Source: Actinoplanes cyaneus | GTDB lineage: Bacteria > Actinomycetota > Actinomycetes > Mycobacteriales > Micromonosporaceae | Assembly (NCBI RefSeq): GCF_016862095.1 | Contig: NZ_BOMH01000040.1 | Span: forward strand, 1-64,000 | Direction of reading: 5' to 3' | Length of the DNA: 64,000 bases | In this document: one piece after another, positions 26,104 to 34,269 of the stretch | Layout of the letters: each line of letters starts with the position of its first letter | Numbering within the stretch: the first letter of the stretch is position 1 | Translations under genes and position numbers: made by a program | Notes under the pieces: generated by a model | Databases searched by the model: none | What the model saw: only the letters and a program-made list of their open reading frames with translations | What the model was told of the DNA's origin: nothing

Positions 26104-26982
26104 ATGCGTGTCGAGAGGCCGGGATCTGGCAATGTGGTAGCTGTGTTGACGGTGCCCATTCGCCAGCTCGGTGAGCCGGAGCGTGCTGCGGTCGAGCGGA
26201 TCCTGGACGCCGACCCCTATGCGGGCGCCCAGATCGCCGAGCGTGTCGCCGCCCACGGGCTGAACTGGTGGCGGTCCGACGGGCGGATCTACGGCTATGA
26301 GCCCGCCCGCCGCGTCGAGTCGATCATCTGGTCCGGCGCGCATCTGGTGCCGGTCGGCGCCACCCCGCCGGCCATCGCGGCCTTCGCCGACCTGCTCAGC
26401 CACGAGCCGCGGATCTGTTCGTCGATCATCGGGCGGGCCGAGGCGGTGCTCGATCTGTGGGACCGGCTGAGCGTCCACTGGGGGCGGGCGCGGGACGTGC
26501 GGCCCCACCAGCCGCTGCTGGTCACCGACCGGTCGCCGGTGGTCGCGGCCGATCCGGAGGTGCGCCTGGTCCGGCCCGGCGAGGTGGATCAGCTGTTCCC
26601 GGCCGCGGTCGCGATGTACACCGAGGAGGTCGGGGTCTCGCCGCTGCAGGACGACGGCGGGCGCGGCTACCGGCGGCGGGTCGCCGAGCTGGTCAAGGGC
26701 AAGCGGGCCTATGCGCGGTTCGTCGGCGACCAGGTGATCTTCAAGGCCGAGCTGGCGATCATCACGCGGCGGACGACACAGGTCCAGGGCGTCTGGGTGC
26801 ACCCGGAATACCGGGGCCGCGGCATCGCGACGGCGGCGATGGCGGCGGTGGTCGACGACGCGCTGCGCCGGGTCGCGCCGACGGTCAGCCTCTACGTCAA
26901 CGACTACAACACGTCAGCGCGCCGCGTCTATCAGAACTGCGGCTTCGTCTCCGCCGGCGCCTTCGCCACCGTCCTCTTCTGA
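26104..26982 (+). CDS. GNAT-family N-acetyltransferase (DUF4081-containing)
   Basis: 292 residues. N-terminal DUF4081-like domain (LDADPYAGAQIAERVAAHGL, WSGAHLVPVGATP) and C-terminal GNAT domain with acetyl-CoA motif VQGVWVHPEYRGRGIATAAM and LYVNDYNTSARRVYQNCGF. The ATG at 26104 has GGGG upstream; a GTG at 26143 gives the N-terminus VLTVPIRQLGEPE and is an equally possible start. A GNAT of this type beside ispG is a recurring actinobacterial arrangement. Substrate unknown. Confidence 0.9.
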   Translation: MRVERPGSGNVVAVLTVPIRQLGEPERAAVERILDADPYAGAQIAERVAAHGLNWWRSDGRIYGYEPARRVESIIWSGAHLVPVGATPPAIAAFADLLSHEPRICSSIIGRAEAVLDLWDRLSVHWGRARDVRPHQPLLVTDRSPVVAADPEVRLVRPGEVDQLFPAAVAMYTEEVGVSPLQDDGGRGYRRRVAELVKGKRAYARFVGDQVIFKAELAIITRRTTQVQGVWVHPEYRGRGIATAAMAAVVDDALRRVAPTVSLYVNDYNTSARRVYQNCGFVSAGAFATVLF

Positions 26983-27057
26983 CCCGAAGCCGGGCACTGA
27001 CCCGAAGCAGGGCCGAAAGCCAGGCACCGACCTGAAAGCCCAACACCGAGCCGAAAG
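26981..27057 (+). repeat. Short tandem repeats after the GNAT stop
   Basis: Degenerate units of the type GACCCGAAGC/GAxCYGAAAGCC recur five times at roughly 12-19 base spacing from the stop codon to the terminator hairpin. The stop codon lies in the first unit. Confidence 0.6.
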
Positions 27058-27084
27058 CCCGGGCACGCATCGCGGCCCGGGCTT
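27055..27084. terminator. Hairpin terminator between GNAT and ispG
   Basis: AAGCCCGGGC (27055-27064) pairs with GCCCGGGCTT (27075-27084) around a 10-base loop. It is placed between convergent genes and may serve both. Confidence 0.7.
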
Positions 27085-27125
27085 CCTTCAAACAGAATTC
27101 CGATTCGGTACGGCGTGAGCCCCGC

Positions 27126-28310
27126 TCAGTGGACGGTGACGACCGGGCCGGGGAGCAGCTCGCGCAGCTCGTCCGGCAGCTCGGCGCCCATCTCGTCGGC
27201 CAGCCGCAGCGCCTCCTCGACGAGCGTCTCGACGATGATCGCCTCCGGCACGGTCTTGATAACCTTGCCCTTGACGAAGATCTGGCCCTTGCCGTTGCCG
27301 GAGGCGACACCGAGGTCTGCCTCCCGAGCCTCGCCGGGCCCGTTCACGACGCAGCCCATCACGGCCACCCGCAGCGGCACCGGGAAGCCGTCGAGCGCGG
27401 CCGTGACCTGCTCGGCCAGCGTGTAGACGTCGACCTGGGCGCGGCCGCAGGACGGGCAGGAGACGATCTCCAGGCCACGCTCGCGCAGGCCGAGGGACTC
27501 CAGGATCTGCTGACCGACCTTGATCTCCTCGACCGGCGGGGCGGAGAGCGAGACCCGGATGGTGTCGCCGATGCCCTCGGCGAGCAGCGCGCCGAACGCC
27601 ACGGCCGACTTGATCGTGCCCTGGAAGGCCGGCCCGGCCTCGGTCACGCCGAGGTGCAGCGGGTAGTCGCACTGCTCGGCGAGCTGCCGGTACGCCCGGA
27701 TCATGACGACCGGGTCGTTGTGCTTGACCGAGATCTTGATGTCGCGGAAGCCGTGCTCCTCGAAGAGCGAGCACTCCCAGAGCGCCGACTCGACCAGCGC
27801 CTCGGCGGTGGCCTTGCCGTACTTCTCCAGGAGGCGCTTGTCGAGCGAGCCGGCGTTGACGCCGATCCGGATCGGGACACCGGCGCCGGAGGCCGCCTTC
27901 GCGATCTCCTTCACCTTGTCGTCGAACTGCCGGATGTTGCCCGGGTTGACCCGGACCGCGGCGCAGCCGGCGTCGATCGCGGCGAACACGTACTTCGGCT
28001 GGAAGTGGATGTCGGCGATCACCGGGATCTGCGACTTCTTCGCGATCGCGGGCAGCGCCTCGACGTCGTCCTGCGACGGCACGGCGACCCGGACGATCTG
28101 GCAGCCGGACGCGGTCAGCTCGGCGATCTGCTGCAGCGTCGCGTTGACGTCCGAGGTGAGCGTGGTGGTCATCGACTGGACGCTGACCGGGGCGCCGCCA
28201 CCGACCAGGACGCCACCGACATTGATCTGCCGGCTCTGGCGGCGCGGGGCCAGCGGCGGCGGGGGTACGGCCGGCATTCCGAGACTGATGGCGGTCATCG
28301 ACTCACTCAC
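27126..28310 (-). CDS. ispG: 4-hydroxy-3-methylbut-2-en-1-yl diphosphate synthase (flavodoxin-type)
   Basis: Penultimate enzyme of the MEP isoprenoid pathway, converting MEcPP to HMBPP with a 4Fe-4S cluster. 394 residues, the bacterial two-domain length. TIM-barrel words QSMTTTLTSDVNATLQQI, VRVNPGNI and RIGVNAGSLD; cluster ligands in SCPSCGR and GCVVNGPGE. The start overlaps the rseP stop (GTGA); an ATG at 28298 is an alternative. In line with dxr and rseP, as in most actinomycetes. Confidence 0.96.
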   Translation of the reverse strand: MSESMTAISLGMPAVPPPPLAPRRQSRQINVGGVLVGGGAPVSVQSMTTTLTSDVNATLQQIAELTASGCQIVRVAVPSQDDVEALPAIAKKSQIPVIADIHFQPKYVFAAIDAGCAAVRVNPGNIRQFDDKVKEIAKAASGAGVPIRIGVNAGSLDKRLLEKYGKATAEALVESALWECSLFEEHGFRDIKISVKHNDPVVMIRAYRQLAEQCDYPLHLGVTEAGPAFQGTIKSAVAFGALLAEGIGDTIRVSLSAPPVEEIKVGQQILESLGLRERGLEIVSCPSCGRAQVDVYTLAEQVTAALDGFPVPLRVAVMGCVVNGPGEAREADLGVASGNGKGQIFVKGKVIKTVPEAIIVETLVEEALRLADEMGAELPDELRELLPGPVVTVH

Positions 28311-29599
28311 TTGAAGATCGTAATCGGGTTGATGATGTCAGCGGTGGCGGTCAACAGGGTGAACGCACCACCGATCAGGATGACCGCGTAGGTGAGCGGC
28401 ATGAGTTTGTAGTAGTCGACACGCCCCGGGTCGGGTCGCCGCAACCGCTTGTAGAGCGCGGAGCGGACCCGTTCGTACCACGCGATGGCGATGTGACCGC
28501 CGTCGAGCGGGAGCAGGGGCAGCAGGTTGAACAGGCCGATGAACACGTTCAGCGAGATGAAGATCTGCCAGAAGACCTCCGGCACCCCCTTCTCGATCGC
28601 CTCACCGCCGAGCCGGCTCGCGCCGATCACGCTGATCGGGGTGTCCGGGTCACGCTCGTCACCGGTGATCGAGTGCCACAGCGCCGGGATCTTCTGCGGG
28701 ATCTTCCCCATCGCCTTGAACGAGTTCTCGACCAGATACCAGCCGTACTCCCCGGCCGCGGGAACGGCGCCGGCGACGCTGTACTTGATCACGTAGGGCT
28801 GATCGGTGTTCCAGCCGAGACCGGCCACCGAGACGAGGGAGACCTTGCCCTTCGGGTCCTCGAGCGGCGCCCGTTCGTCACTGACCAGGTTCACCGTGGC
28901 GGTACGGGTCTGACCGTCGCGCACATACTCGAAGACGGTCGGGCCGGCGGGCGAGGCCCGGATGGCGTCGGTGAGCTGACCGTAATTCTCGACCGGGGTC
29001 TGGCCCACCTTGGTGATCCGGTCCAGATCCTGCAGGCCGGCGGCCTTGGCCGGTGGCACGATCGCACCGTTCACGCCCGGCTTGCATTCCTCGCCCGCGA
29101 TCCTCTTCTGGGTCGCCTCGTCCAGCTTCTTGAGCTCGGTCTGCACCGGGAGGCATTCGCCGACCTGGATGAGCGCCGGGTACGTCCGCTGGTCGGCGGA
29201 GGTCTGCGGGAGATGGATGTTCGGCAGGCCGACCGAGGCGGCCATCACCCACGCCCCGGCCAGGGCCAGCAGGAAGTGGGTGATCGAGCCGGCGGACATC
29301 ACGATCGTCCGCTTCCACACCGGGAAGCGCCACATGGCCCGCGGCTGGTCCTCCGGCAGGACGTCGTCGTCCTGCGGGGTCATCCCGACGATCTTGCAGA
29401 AGCCGCCGAGCGGGATGGCCTTCAGCCCATATTCCGTCTCGCCGCGCTTGAACGAGAAGATCGTCGGCCCGAAGCCCACGAAGTACTGCGTCACCTTCAT
29501 GCCGAAGCGCTTGCCGGTGATCATGTGACCCAGCTCGTGCAGGCTCACCGAGACGAGGATGGTCAGCGCGAAGGCCGCCGCACCCAGCCAGAACAGCAT
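28307..29599 (-). CDS. rseP: Site-2 intramembrane metalloprotease (RseP/Rip1 type)
   Basis: 430 residues. Zinc motif HELGH in the first membrane helix, the GFGPTIFSFKRGETEYGLKAIPLGGF element, a membrane helix near 105-125, a central PDZ region, and the second catalytic motif NLLPLLPLDGGH. Cleaves anti-sigma factors within the membrane; actinobacterial orthologues act on several. Its ATG shares one base with the dxr stop, and its own stop overlaps ispG, so the three are translationally coupled. Confidence 0.94.
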   Translation of the reverse strand: MLFWLGAAAFALTILVSVSLHELGHMITGKRFGMKVTQYFVGFGPTIFSFKRGETEYGLKAIPLGGFCKIVGMTPQDDDVLPEDQPRAMWRFPVWKRTIVMSAGSITHFLLALAGAWVMAASVGLPNIHLPQTSADQRTYPALIQVGECLPVQTELKKLDEATQKRIAGEECKPGVNGAIVPPAKAAGLQDLDRITKVGQTPVENYGQLTDAIRASPAGPTVFEYVRDGQTRTATVNLVSDERAPLEDPKGKVSLVSVAGLGWNTDQPYVIKYSVAGAVPAAGEYGWYLVENSFKAMGKIPQKIPALWHSITGDERDPDTPISVIGASRLGGEAIEKGVPEVFWQIFISLNVFIGLFNLLPLLPLDGGHIAIAWYERVRSALYKRLRRPDPGRVDYYKLMPLTYAVILIGGAFTLLTATADIINPITIFK

Positions 29600-30798
29600 C
29601 AGGCTCCTTCAGCCACAGTGGCGATCGTCCGCTGCGCCTGGGCACGCGCCCAGGCTTCTGCGGCCAGCACGTCATCGACGGTACCCGGCTCCGCGAAATC
29701 CGGGGCAGCCGCGAGCACCCGTTCCAGGGTGTCGACGATGCCCAAGAACGGTAGCCGACCCGCGGCGAAAGCGGCCACACACTCCTCGTTCGCCGCGTTG
29801 AAGATGGCCGGCCGGCAACGCCCGGTGCGGCCCGCCTCCTTGGCCAGCTCGACCGCCGGGAACGCCTCGTTGTCCAGCGGGCGCAGCTCCCAGTTGTGCG
29901 CGAGCGTCCAGTCGACCGCGGCGGCCGCCCCCGGCACCCGCTCCGGCCAGGCCAGGGCCAGCGCGATCGGCAGGCGCATGTCCGGCGGGCTGGCCTGGGC
30001 GAGCGTGGAACCGTCGGTGAACTCGATCATCGAGTGCAGCACCGACTGCGGGTGCACCATCACCTCGATGTCGTCGTAGGGCACCGCGAACAGCTCGTGC
30101 GCCTCGATCACCTCGAGCGCCTTGTTCACCATCGTCGCCGAGTTGATCGTGACGACCGGGCCCATGTCCCACGTCGGGTGCTTGAGCGCTTCCTCGGGCG
30201 TGACGTTCGTCAACTCGTCGCGGCGACGACCGCGGAACGCTCCCCCGCTGGCGGTCAGCACCAGGCGACGTACCTCATCGGCTCGTCCGCCCCGGAGACA
30301 CTGGGCGAGCGCGGAATGCTCGGAGTCGACCGGGACGATCTGCCCCTCCTTGGCGATCCGCCGGACCAGCGGGCCGCCCGCGACCAGGGATTCCTTGTTC
30401 GCCAGGGCGAGGATCCGGCCCGCCTCGAGCGCGGCCAGCGTCGGCGCCAGGCCGAGACTGCCGACGACGCCGTTGAGCACCACGTCGGCGGGCCACCGCG
30501 CGAGCTCGGTCATCGCGTCCGGCCCCGCAACGATCTTGGGAAGTTTGAAGTCACCGGAGGACCAGCCGCGCTTCTGCGCCTCGGCATAGAAGGCCAGCTG
30601 CAGATCCTGTACGACGGAGGCGGCCGCGACCCCGACCACGTCGACGCCGAACTCGAGCGCCTGCGCGGCGAGCAGCCCGACGTTGCCCCCGCCCGCGCCG
30701 AGCGCGACCACCCGGAACCGGTCCGGGTTGCGGCGAACTATGTCGATGGCCTGGGTGCCGATGGATCCGGTGGAGCCGAGCAGGACGAGGTCTCGCAT
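29599..30798 (-). CDS. dxr: 1-deoxy-D-xylulose-5-phosphate reductoisomerase
   Basis: Second enzyme of the MEP pathway, NADPH-dependent. 399 residues from the ATG at 30798 (MRDLVLLGSTGSIG); an ATG 9 bases upstream is possible. NADPH motif GSTGSIGTQAIDI, ALANKESLVAGG, the metal/substrate segment VDSEHSALAQCL, TASGGAFRGR, HPTWDMG and NKALEVIEAHELF are all intact. First gene of dxr-rseP-ispG. Confidence 0.96.
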   Translation of the reverse strand: MRDLVLLGSTGSIGTQAIDIVRRNPDRFRVVALGAGGGNVGLLAAQALEFGVDVVGVAAASVVQDLQLAFYAEAQKRGWSSGDFKLPKIVAGPDAMTELARWPADVVLNGVVGSLGLAPTLAALEAGRILALANKESLVAGGPLVRRIAKEGQIVPVDSEHSALAQCLRGGRADEVRRLVLTASGGAFRGRRRDELTNVTPEEALKHPTWDMGPVVTINSATMVNKALEVIEAHELFAVPYDDIEVMVHPQSVLHSMIEFTDGSTLAQASPPDMRLPIALALAWPERVPGAAAAVDWTLAHNWELRPLDNEAFPAVELAKEAGRTGRCRPAIFNAANEECVAAFAAGRLPFLGIVDTLERVLAAAPDFAEPGTVDDVLAAEAWARAQAQRTIATVAEGA

Positions 30799-30875
30799 GC
30801 CGCCCATCTTCCCGGACCCGCCGCCCCCGGCCTCGGCCGACCCTCGCCCTGCCCTCGCCGCTCTCAGCCCCGCCC

Positions 30876-31361
30876 TCAGCCCCGGCCGACCCTTGCCCGG
30901 ACGTAGCCGGTGAGCTCGGCCCGGGTCGGCGGATCGAGCTCGCCGGTGCGGATCGACACGAATCCGCTCTCCCCCACGGCGACCAGCAGGATCCCGGGCA
31001 ACTCGTCGACCCTGGTCAGCGCCGGCCATCGGTACAGCACCTCGGCCAGTTCGTTGGCGGCGAAGATGCCCTGCCCGTCGATGCGGTAGGCGGATCCGAG
31101 CCCGACCATCGGCCCGACCCGCTTCATCACCCGCTGCAGCGTGCGGGGCGGCACCACGAGCGCGAAACCGAGCCCGAGCAGGATGATCAGCAGTGCCACC
31201 AGGTACTGCTCCCAGAACAGCAGGAAGAGCCCGACCAGGAACATCGCCAGTCCGGCGCCCCGGAGCAGCGTGAAGGACGGCCGCAGGAAGTGCTTGACGG
31301 CGGCCCGCGCCGCCCGCTCGTCCGGCCCCACGGAGAAGGCGAACGACGTATCGGTGGTCAT
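30876..31361 (-). CDS. Small membrane protein, YcxB-like
   Basis: 161 residues with two adjacent membrane helices (FTLLRGAGLAMFLVGLFLLF and LVALLIILLGLGFALV) after a short cytoplasmic N-terminus. A soluble C-terminal part (YRIDGQGIFAANELAEVLYRW, VDELPGILLVAVGESGFVSI) has the look of a YcxB/PH-like domain. Function unknown. It is 77 bases upstream of dxr and divergent from the YihY gene. Confidence 0.78.
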   Translation of the reverse strand: MTTDTSFAFSVGPDERAARAAVKHFLRPSFTLLRGAGLAMFLVGLFLLFWEQYLVALLIILLGLGFALVVPPRTLQRVMKRVGPMVGLGSAYRIDGQGIFAANELAEVLYRWPALTRVDELPGILLVAVGESGFVSIRTGELDPPTRAELTGYVRARVGRG

Positions 31362-31411
31362 GAACGCCAGATCATAGTGAGCGGAGGACCGCGACGGGGT
31401 ACCTCAGAGCC

Positions 31412-32254
31412 GTGATGATCAGGGTGCGGCGAGTGGTGGCGGCGGTGCTCCGGCCGCTGCGTGGACGCGATCTCGCGCTGCACGCCGCGGCGGTGACGTT
31501 CTACAGCGGGATCGCGGTGGTGCCGGTGGCGCTGCTGGCGATCTGGCTGACCGGGCTGGTGGCCGGCGCGGACCGGGTGCGCAGGCTGACCGGCCGTACC
31601 ATCGCGGCCCTTCCGGACGAGATCGGCGCGCCGCGTGCCCTCGCCGCGCTGATCGAGGCGGGCCTGCACCTGACCCCGCTGCTGGCGCTGGCCAGCCTGC
31701 TGCCCGCCACCCTGTACGGCGAGGGCCTGCGCCGCGCCTTCGTCTCGATCTACCGCACGTCGGGCGAGTCGCTGGTCGGCTGGCGAGGCCGGCTCCTGTG
31801 GCTGCCACTGCTGGCCGCCGCCCCGGCGCTGCTGCTCGCGCTCTTCCTGGCGCTGCCGACGACCAGCGCGCTGTGGATCCGCGGCGGCTGGTGGTCGGTG
31901 CTCGGGGTGGTGCTGTCGTTCCTGGCCGCCTGGCTGGTGCTGACGCCCGTGGTGATCTGGGTCTTCCGGTACGTCGCGCCGGGCCGGCCACCGTGGCTGG
32001 CCACCACCCTGATCGGCTCGTTCACGGCGGCGAACCTCTCCGGGTTCCTGCACGGTTTCGTGCTGTTCTGCTCCCTTCCGCTGAAGCTCGGCACGCCGTT
32101 CGGTGGATTCGACGCGATCGGCGGGACGGTCGCGGTCGGCCTGTGGCTCTACCTGTTCCACACGATCGTCCTGGTCGGATTCGCGGCGACACACGCCGTC
32201 AAGCCTCATTTATCGGACGAATCGGCTAGGGCGGAGGACACCATCGCGAGGTAG
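31412..32254 (+). CDS. YihY/BrkB-family membrane protein
   Basis: 280 residues with about six membrane helices. The start (DLALHAAAVTFYSGIAVVPVALLA), LTPLLALASLLPATLYGEGL, and GTPFGGFDAIGGTVAVGLWLY match the YihY family, once annotated as RNase BN, whose members are inner-membrane proteins of unknown or flippase/exporter-like role. The stop is 11 bases before the flavoprotein gene, so the two may be co-transcribed. Confidence 0.85.
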   Translation: MMIRVRRVVAAVLRPLRGRDLALHAAAVTFYSGIAVVPVALLAIWLTGLVAGADRVRRLTGRTIAALPDEIGAPRALAALIEAGLHLTPLLALASLLPATLYGEGLRRAFVSIYRTSGESLVGWRGRLLWLPLLAAAPALLLALFLALPTTSALWIRGGWWSVLGVVLSFLAAWLVLTPVVIWVFRYVAPGRPPWLATTLIGSFTAANLSGFLHGFVLFCSLPLKLGTPFGGFDAIGGTVAVGLWLYLFHTIVLVGFAATHAVKPHLSDESARAEDTIAR

Positions 32255-32265
32255 CGTCGCTCGGC

Positions 32266-33840
32266 ATGACCTCCTTTCCCGACCGCGCCGACGTGGTGAT
32301 CATCGGAGCCGGTCACAACGGCCTGGTGTCCGCGATCCTGCTGGCCCGCGCCGGGCTCGACGTCGTCGTGCTCGAGGCGGCCGGGGTGCTCGGCGGCGCG
32401 ACCCGCACCGAGCACCCGTTCCCCCGGGTGCCCGGCCTCGGCCAGTCCACCGGCTCGTACCTGCTCGGCCTGATGCCGCCGGAGCTGCTCCGGACGCTGG
32501 ACGTGGACATCCCGATGCTGCGCCGCGACCCGCACTACTTCCTGCCGACGCCCGGCCCGGCCGGCTCGCCGCACCTGCTGTTCGGCCGTGACCGCGAGGC
32601 CACCCGCCGGCAGCTGGAGACGTTCTTCTCGGCGCGCGACGCGGCCGCCGACGAGGCTCTCGCCGTGGAGATCGGCGCGCTCCGGGCCGACCTCGCGCCC
32701 TCCTGGCTGGAGGAGCCGGGCTCGGTCGAGCAGATCGCCGACCGCTACATCCGCCCGCAGTTGCAGAGCACCTTCCTGGATCTCGTGCGCGGCTCGGTGG
32801 CCGACTACCTCGCCCGGTTCGGCTTCAAGAGCGAACTTCTGACCAGTATGTACGCCGTGACGGACGGCCTTTCCGGGCTGACCGCGGGCCCCGACGACCC
32901 GGGCACCGGACACAACTTCCTGGTGCACAACATGTGCCGGCTGCCCGGCTCGGACGGCACCTGGATGATCGCCGAGGGCGGCATGGGCACCGTGTCGCGC
33001 ACGTTCGCCGACGCGGCCCGGGCGGCCGGGGCGCGCCTGTTCACGGACGCCGCGGTGGCGTCGGTGACCGTCGACGGGGGCGCGGCCAGTGGCGTCGTGC
33101 TCGCCGACGGCCGGTCGGTCTCCGCCCGCGTGGTGCTGGGCAGCTGTGATCCGTACCGGCTGATGTCCCTGGTCCCGGACGGCACGCTGCCGGCCGCGCT
33201 GACCACGCGTCTGTCCGGGGTCAAGAAGCCCGGGACCACGCTCAAGGTCAACCTGGCGCTGCGGGACCTGCCGAGGTTCAGCTGCCTGCCGGAGGGGTCG
33301 CCGTCACCGTTCGGCTCGACGATCCATCTGCTGCCGGGCGCCGGGGACTCGCCGATGGCCGCGCTGCGTGCCATGTGGGCCGACGTGCAGGCCGGGAAAC
33401 TGCCGGACGAGCCGACCATCGAGTGGTACGTGCACACCACCGTCGACCCGTCGCTGCGGGACGACGCGGGGCACCACTCGTCAGCGCTCTTCGTGCAGTC
33501 GGTCCCGTTCGAGCCGGCCGGCACTTCCTGGGACGAGGAGCTTCCCGCGTACGTCGATCGCCTGCTCGCCATCTGCGACCGTTACGCGCCGGGCACGTCC
33601 GAGCTGGTGGCCGACGTGTTCCCGCTCACGCCACCGGGGATCGAGCAGCACTTCGGCATCACCGGCGGGCACATCCACCACGTCGACAACACTGTCGCCT
33701 TCGACCAGCGCATGCCCTACTTCACCGGGGTCGACGGGCTGTATGCGGGGTCGGCCGGCACCCACCCCGCCGGCAGCGTCATCGGGGCCGCCGGCCACAA
33801 CGCCGCCGTCCGCATCCTCAAGGACCTCGGCCGCTCCTGA
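32266..33840 (+). CDS. FAD-dependent oxidoreductase, phytoene-desaturase-like
   Basis: 524 residues. N-terminal Rossmann FAD motif DVVIIGAGHNGLVSAILLA with VVVLEAAGVLGGATRTEH, and C-terminal GLYAGSAGTHPAGSVIGAAGHNAA, the closing signature of the amine-oxidase/CrtI superfamily. Closest in layout to the PYROXD2-like phytoene dehydrogenase-related proteins. No carotenoid genes are nearby, so a role in pigment synthesis is not supported. A palindromic array follows its stop. Confidence 0.88.
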   Translation: MTSFPDRADVVIIGAGHNGLVSAILLARAGLDVVVLEAAGVLGGATRTEHPFPRVPGLGQSTGSYLLGLMPPELLRTLDVDIPMLRRDPHYFLPTPGPAGSPHLLFGRDREATRRQLETFFSARDAAADEALAVEIGALRADLAPSWLEEPGSVEQIADRYIRPQLQSTFLDLVRGSVADYLARFGFKSELLTSMYAVTDGLSGLTAGPDDPGTGHNFLVHNMCRLPGSDGTWMIAEGGMGTVSRTFADAARAAGARLFTDAAVASVTVDGGAASGVVLADGRSVSARVVLGSCDPYRLMSLVPDGTLPAALTTRLSGVKKPGTTLKVNLALRDLPRFSCLPEGSPSPFGSTIHLLPGAGDSPMAALRAMWADVQAGKLPDEPTIEWYVHTTVDPSLRDDAGHHSSALFVQSVPFEPAGTSWDEELPAYVDRLLAICDRYAPGTSELVADVFPLTPPGIEQHFGITGGHIHHVDNTVAFDQRMPYFTGVDGLYAGSAGTHPAGSVIGAAGHNAAVRILKDLGRS

Positions 33841-34269
33841 CCGCCCCACACCGCGGCGAACGACACCCCGAGCCCGTCCGGCACCGCCTGCCGCACCTGG
33901 GGACCTCCCGGCCGCGGCAGGCGGTTTCCGGCAGTCCTCCAGCTGGCTCTCAGGGGTGTTTTCCCGGCCTGATACACCCCTGAGCACCAGCCGAGCGGCG
34001 CGAGCCGCGCTGCCGGCTGGAGCGAGGCCAAGCCTGCGACGCGCCTCACGCTTGGCCGGCTGGCCCTCAAGGGTGTTTCCCCGGCTTGATACACCCCTGA
34101 GCAGCCGAGGGGCGCGAGTCGCGTTGCGGGCTGGAGTGGGGTGGGGCTTGTGTCGCACGGATTCGGGCGGCGGCGCGCTTGCGGCCCGGGGTGGCTGGGC
34201 GCCGCGGACCGCGGGGCGGGCGTTGTGGTCTGCGGTTGGGGGCCACAACGCCCGTACCAAAAGACGGGT
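33841..34269. other. Intergenic region carrying repeat array C
   Basis: Convergent gap between the flavoprotein and MBL-Rieske genes. No gene is supported; open frames here encode repeat-derived Arg/Ala/Pro peptides. Apart from the palindromic units, the sequence from about 34110 to 34269 shows nothing recognisable. Confidence 0.6.
33943..34106. repeat. Palindromic repeat array C (2 units)
   Basis: Unit 1: CTGGCTCTCAGGGGTGT (33943-33959), 14-base loop, ACACCCCTGAGCACCAG (33974-33990); 15 of 17 positions pair, including an unbroken 11-bp stem. Unit 2: CTGGCCCTCAAGGGTGT (34060-34076) and ACACCCCTGAG (34091-34101), one mismatch in the stem. Spacing 117 bases, about twice the pitch of arrays A and B. 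This is the best-preserved hairpin form of the family. Confidence 0.88.

Noticed and set aside
25408..26802. Extended minus-strand frame giving a 464-residue PadR protein
   Set aside because: The added part is antisense to the GNAT gene, and the internal ATG at 26019 has a good ribosome-binding site and an operator upstream.
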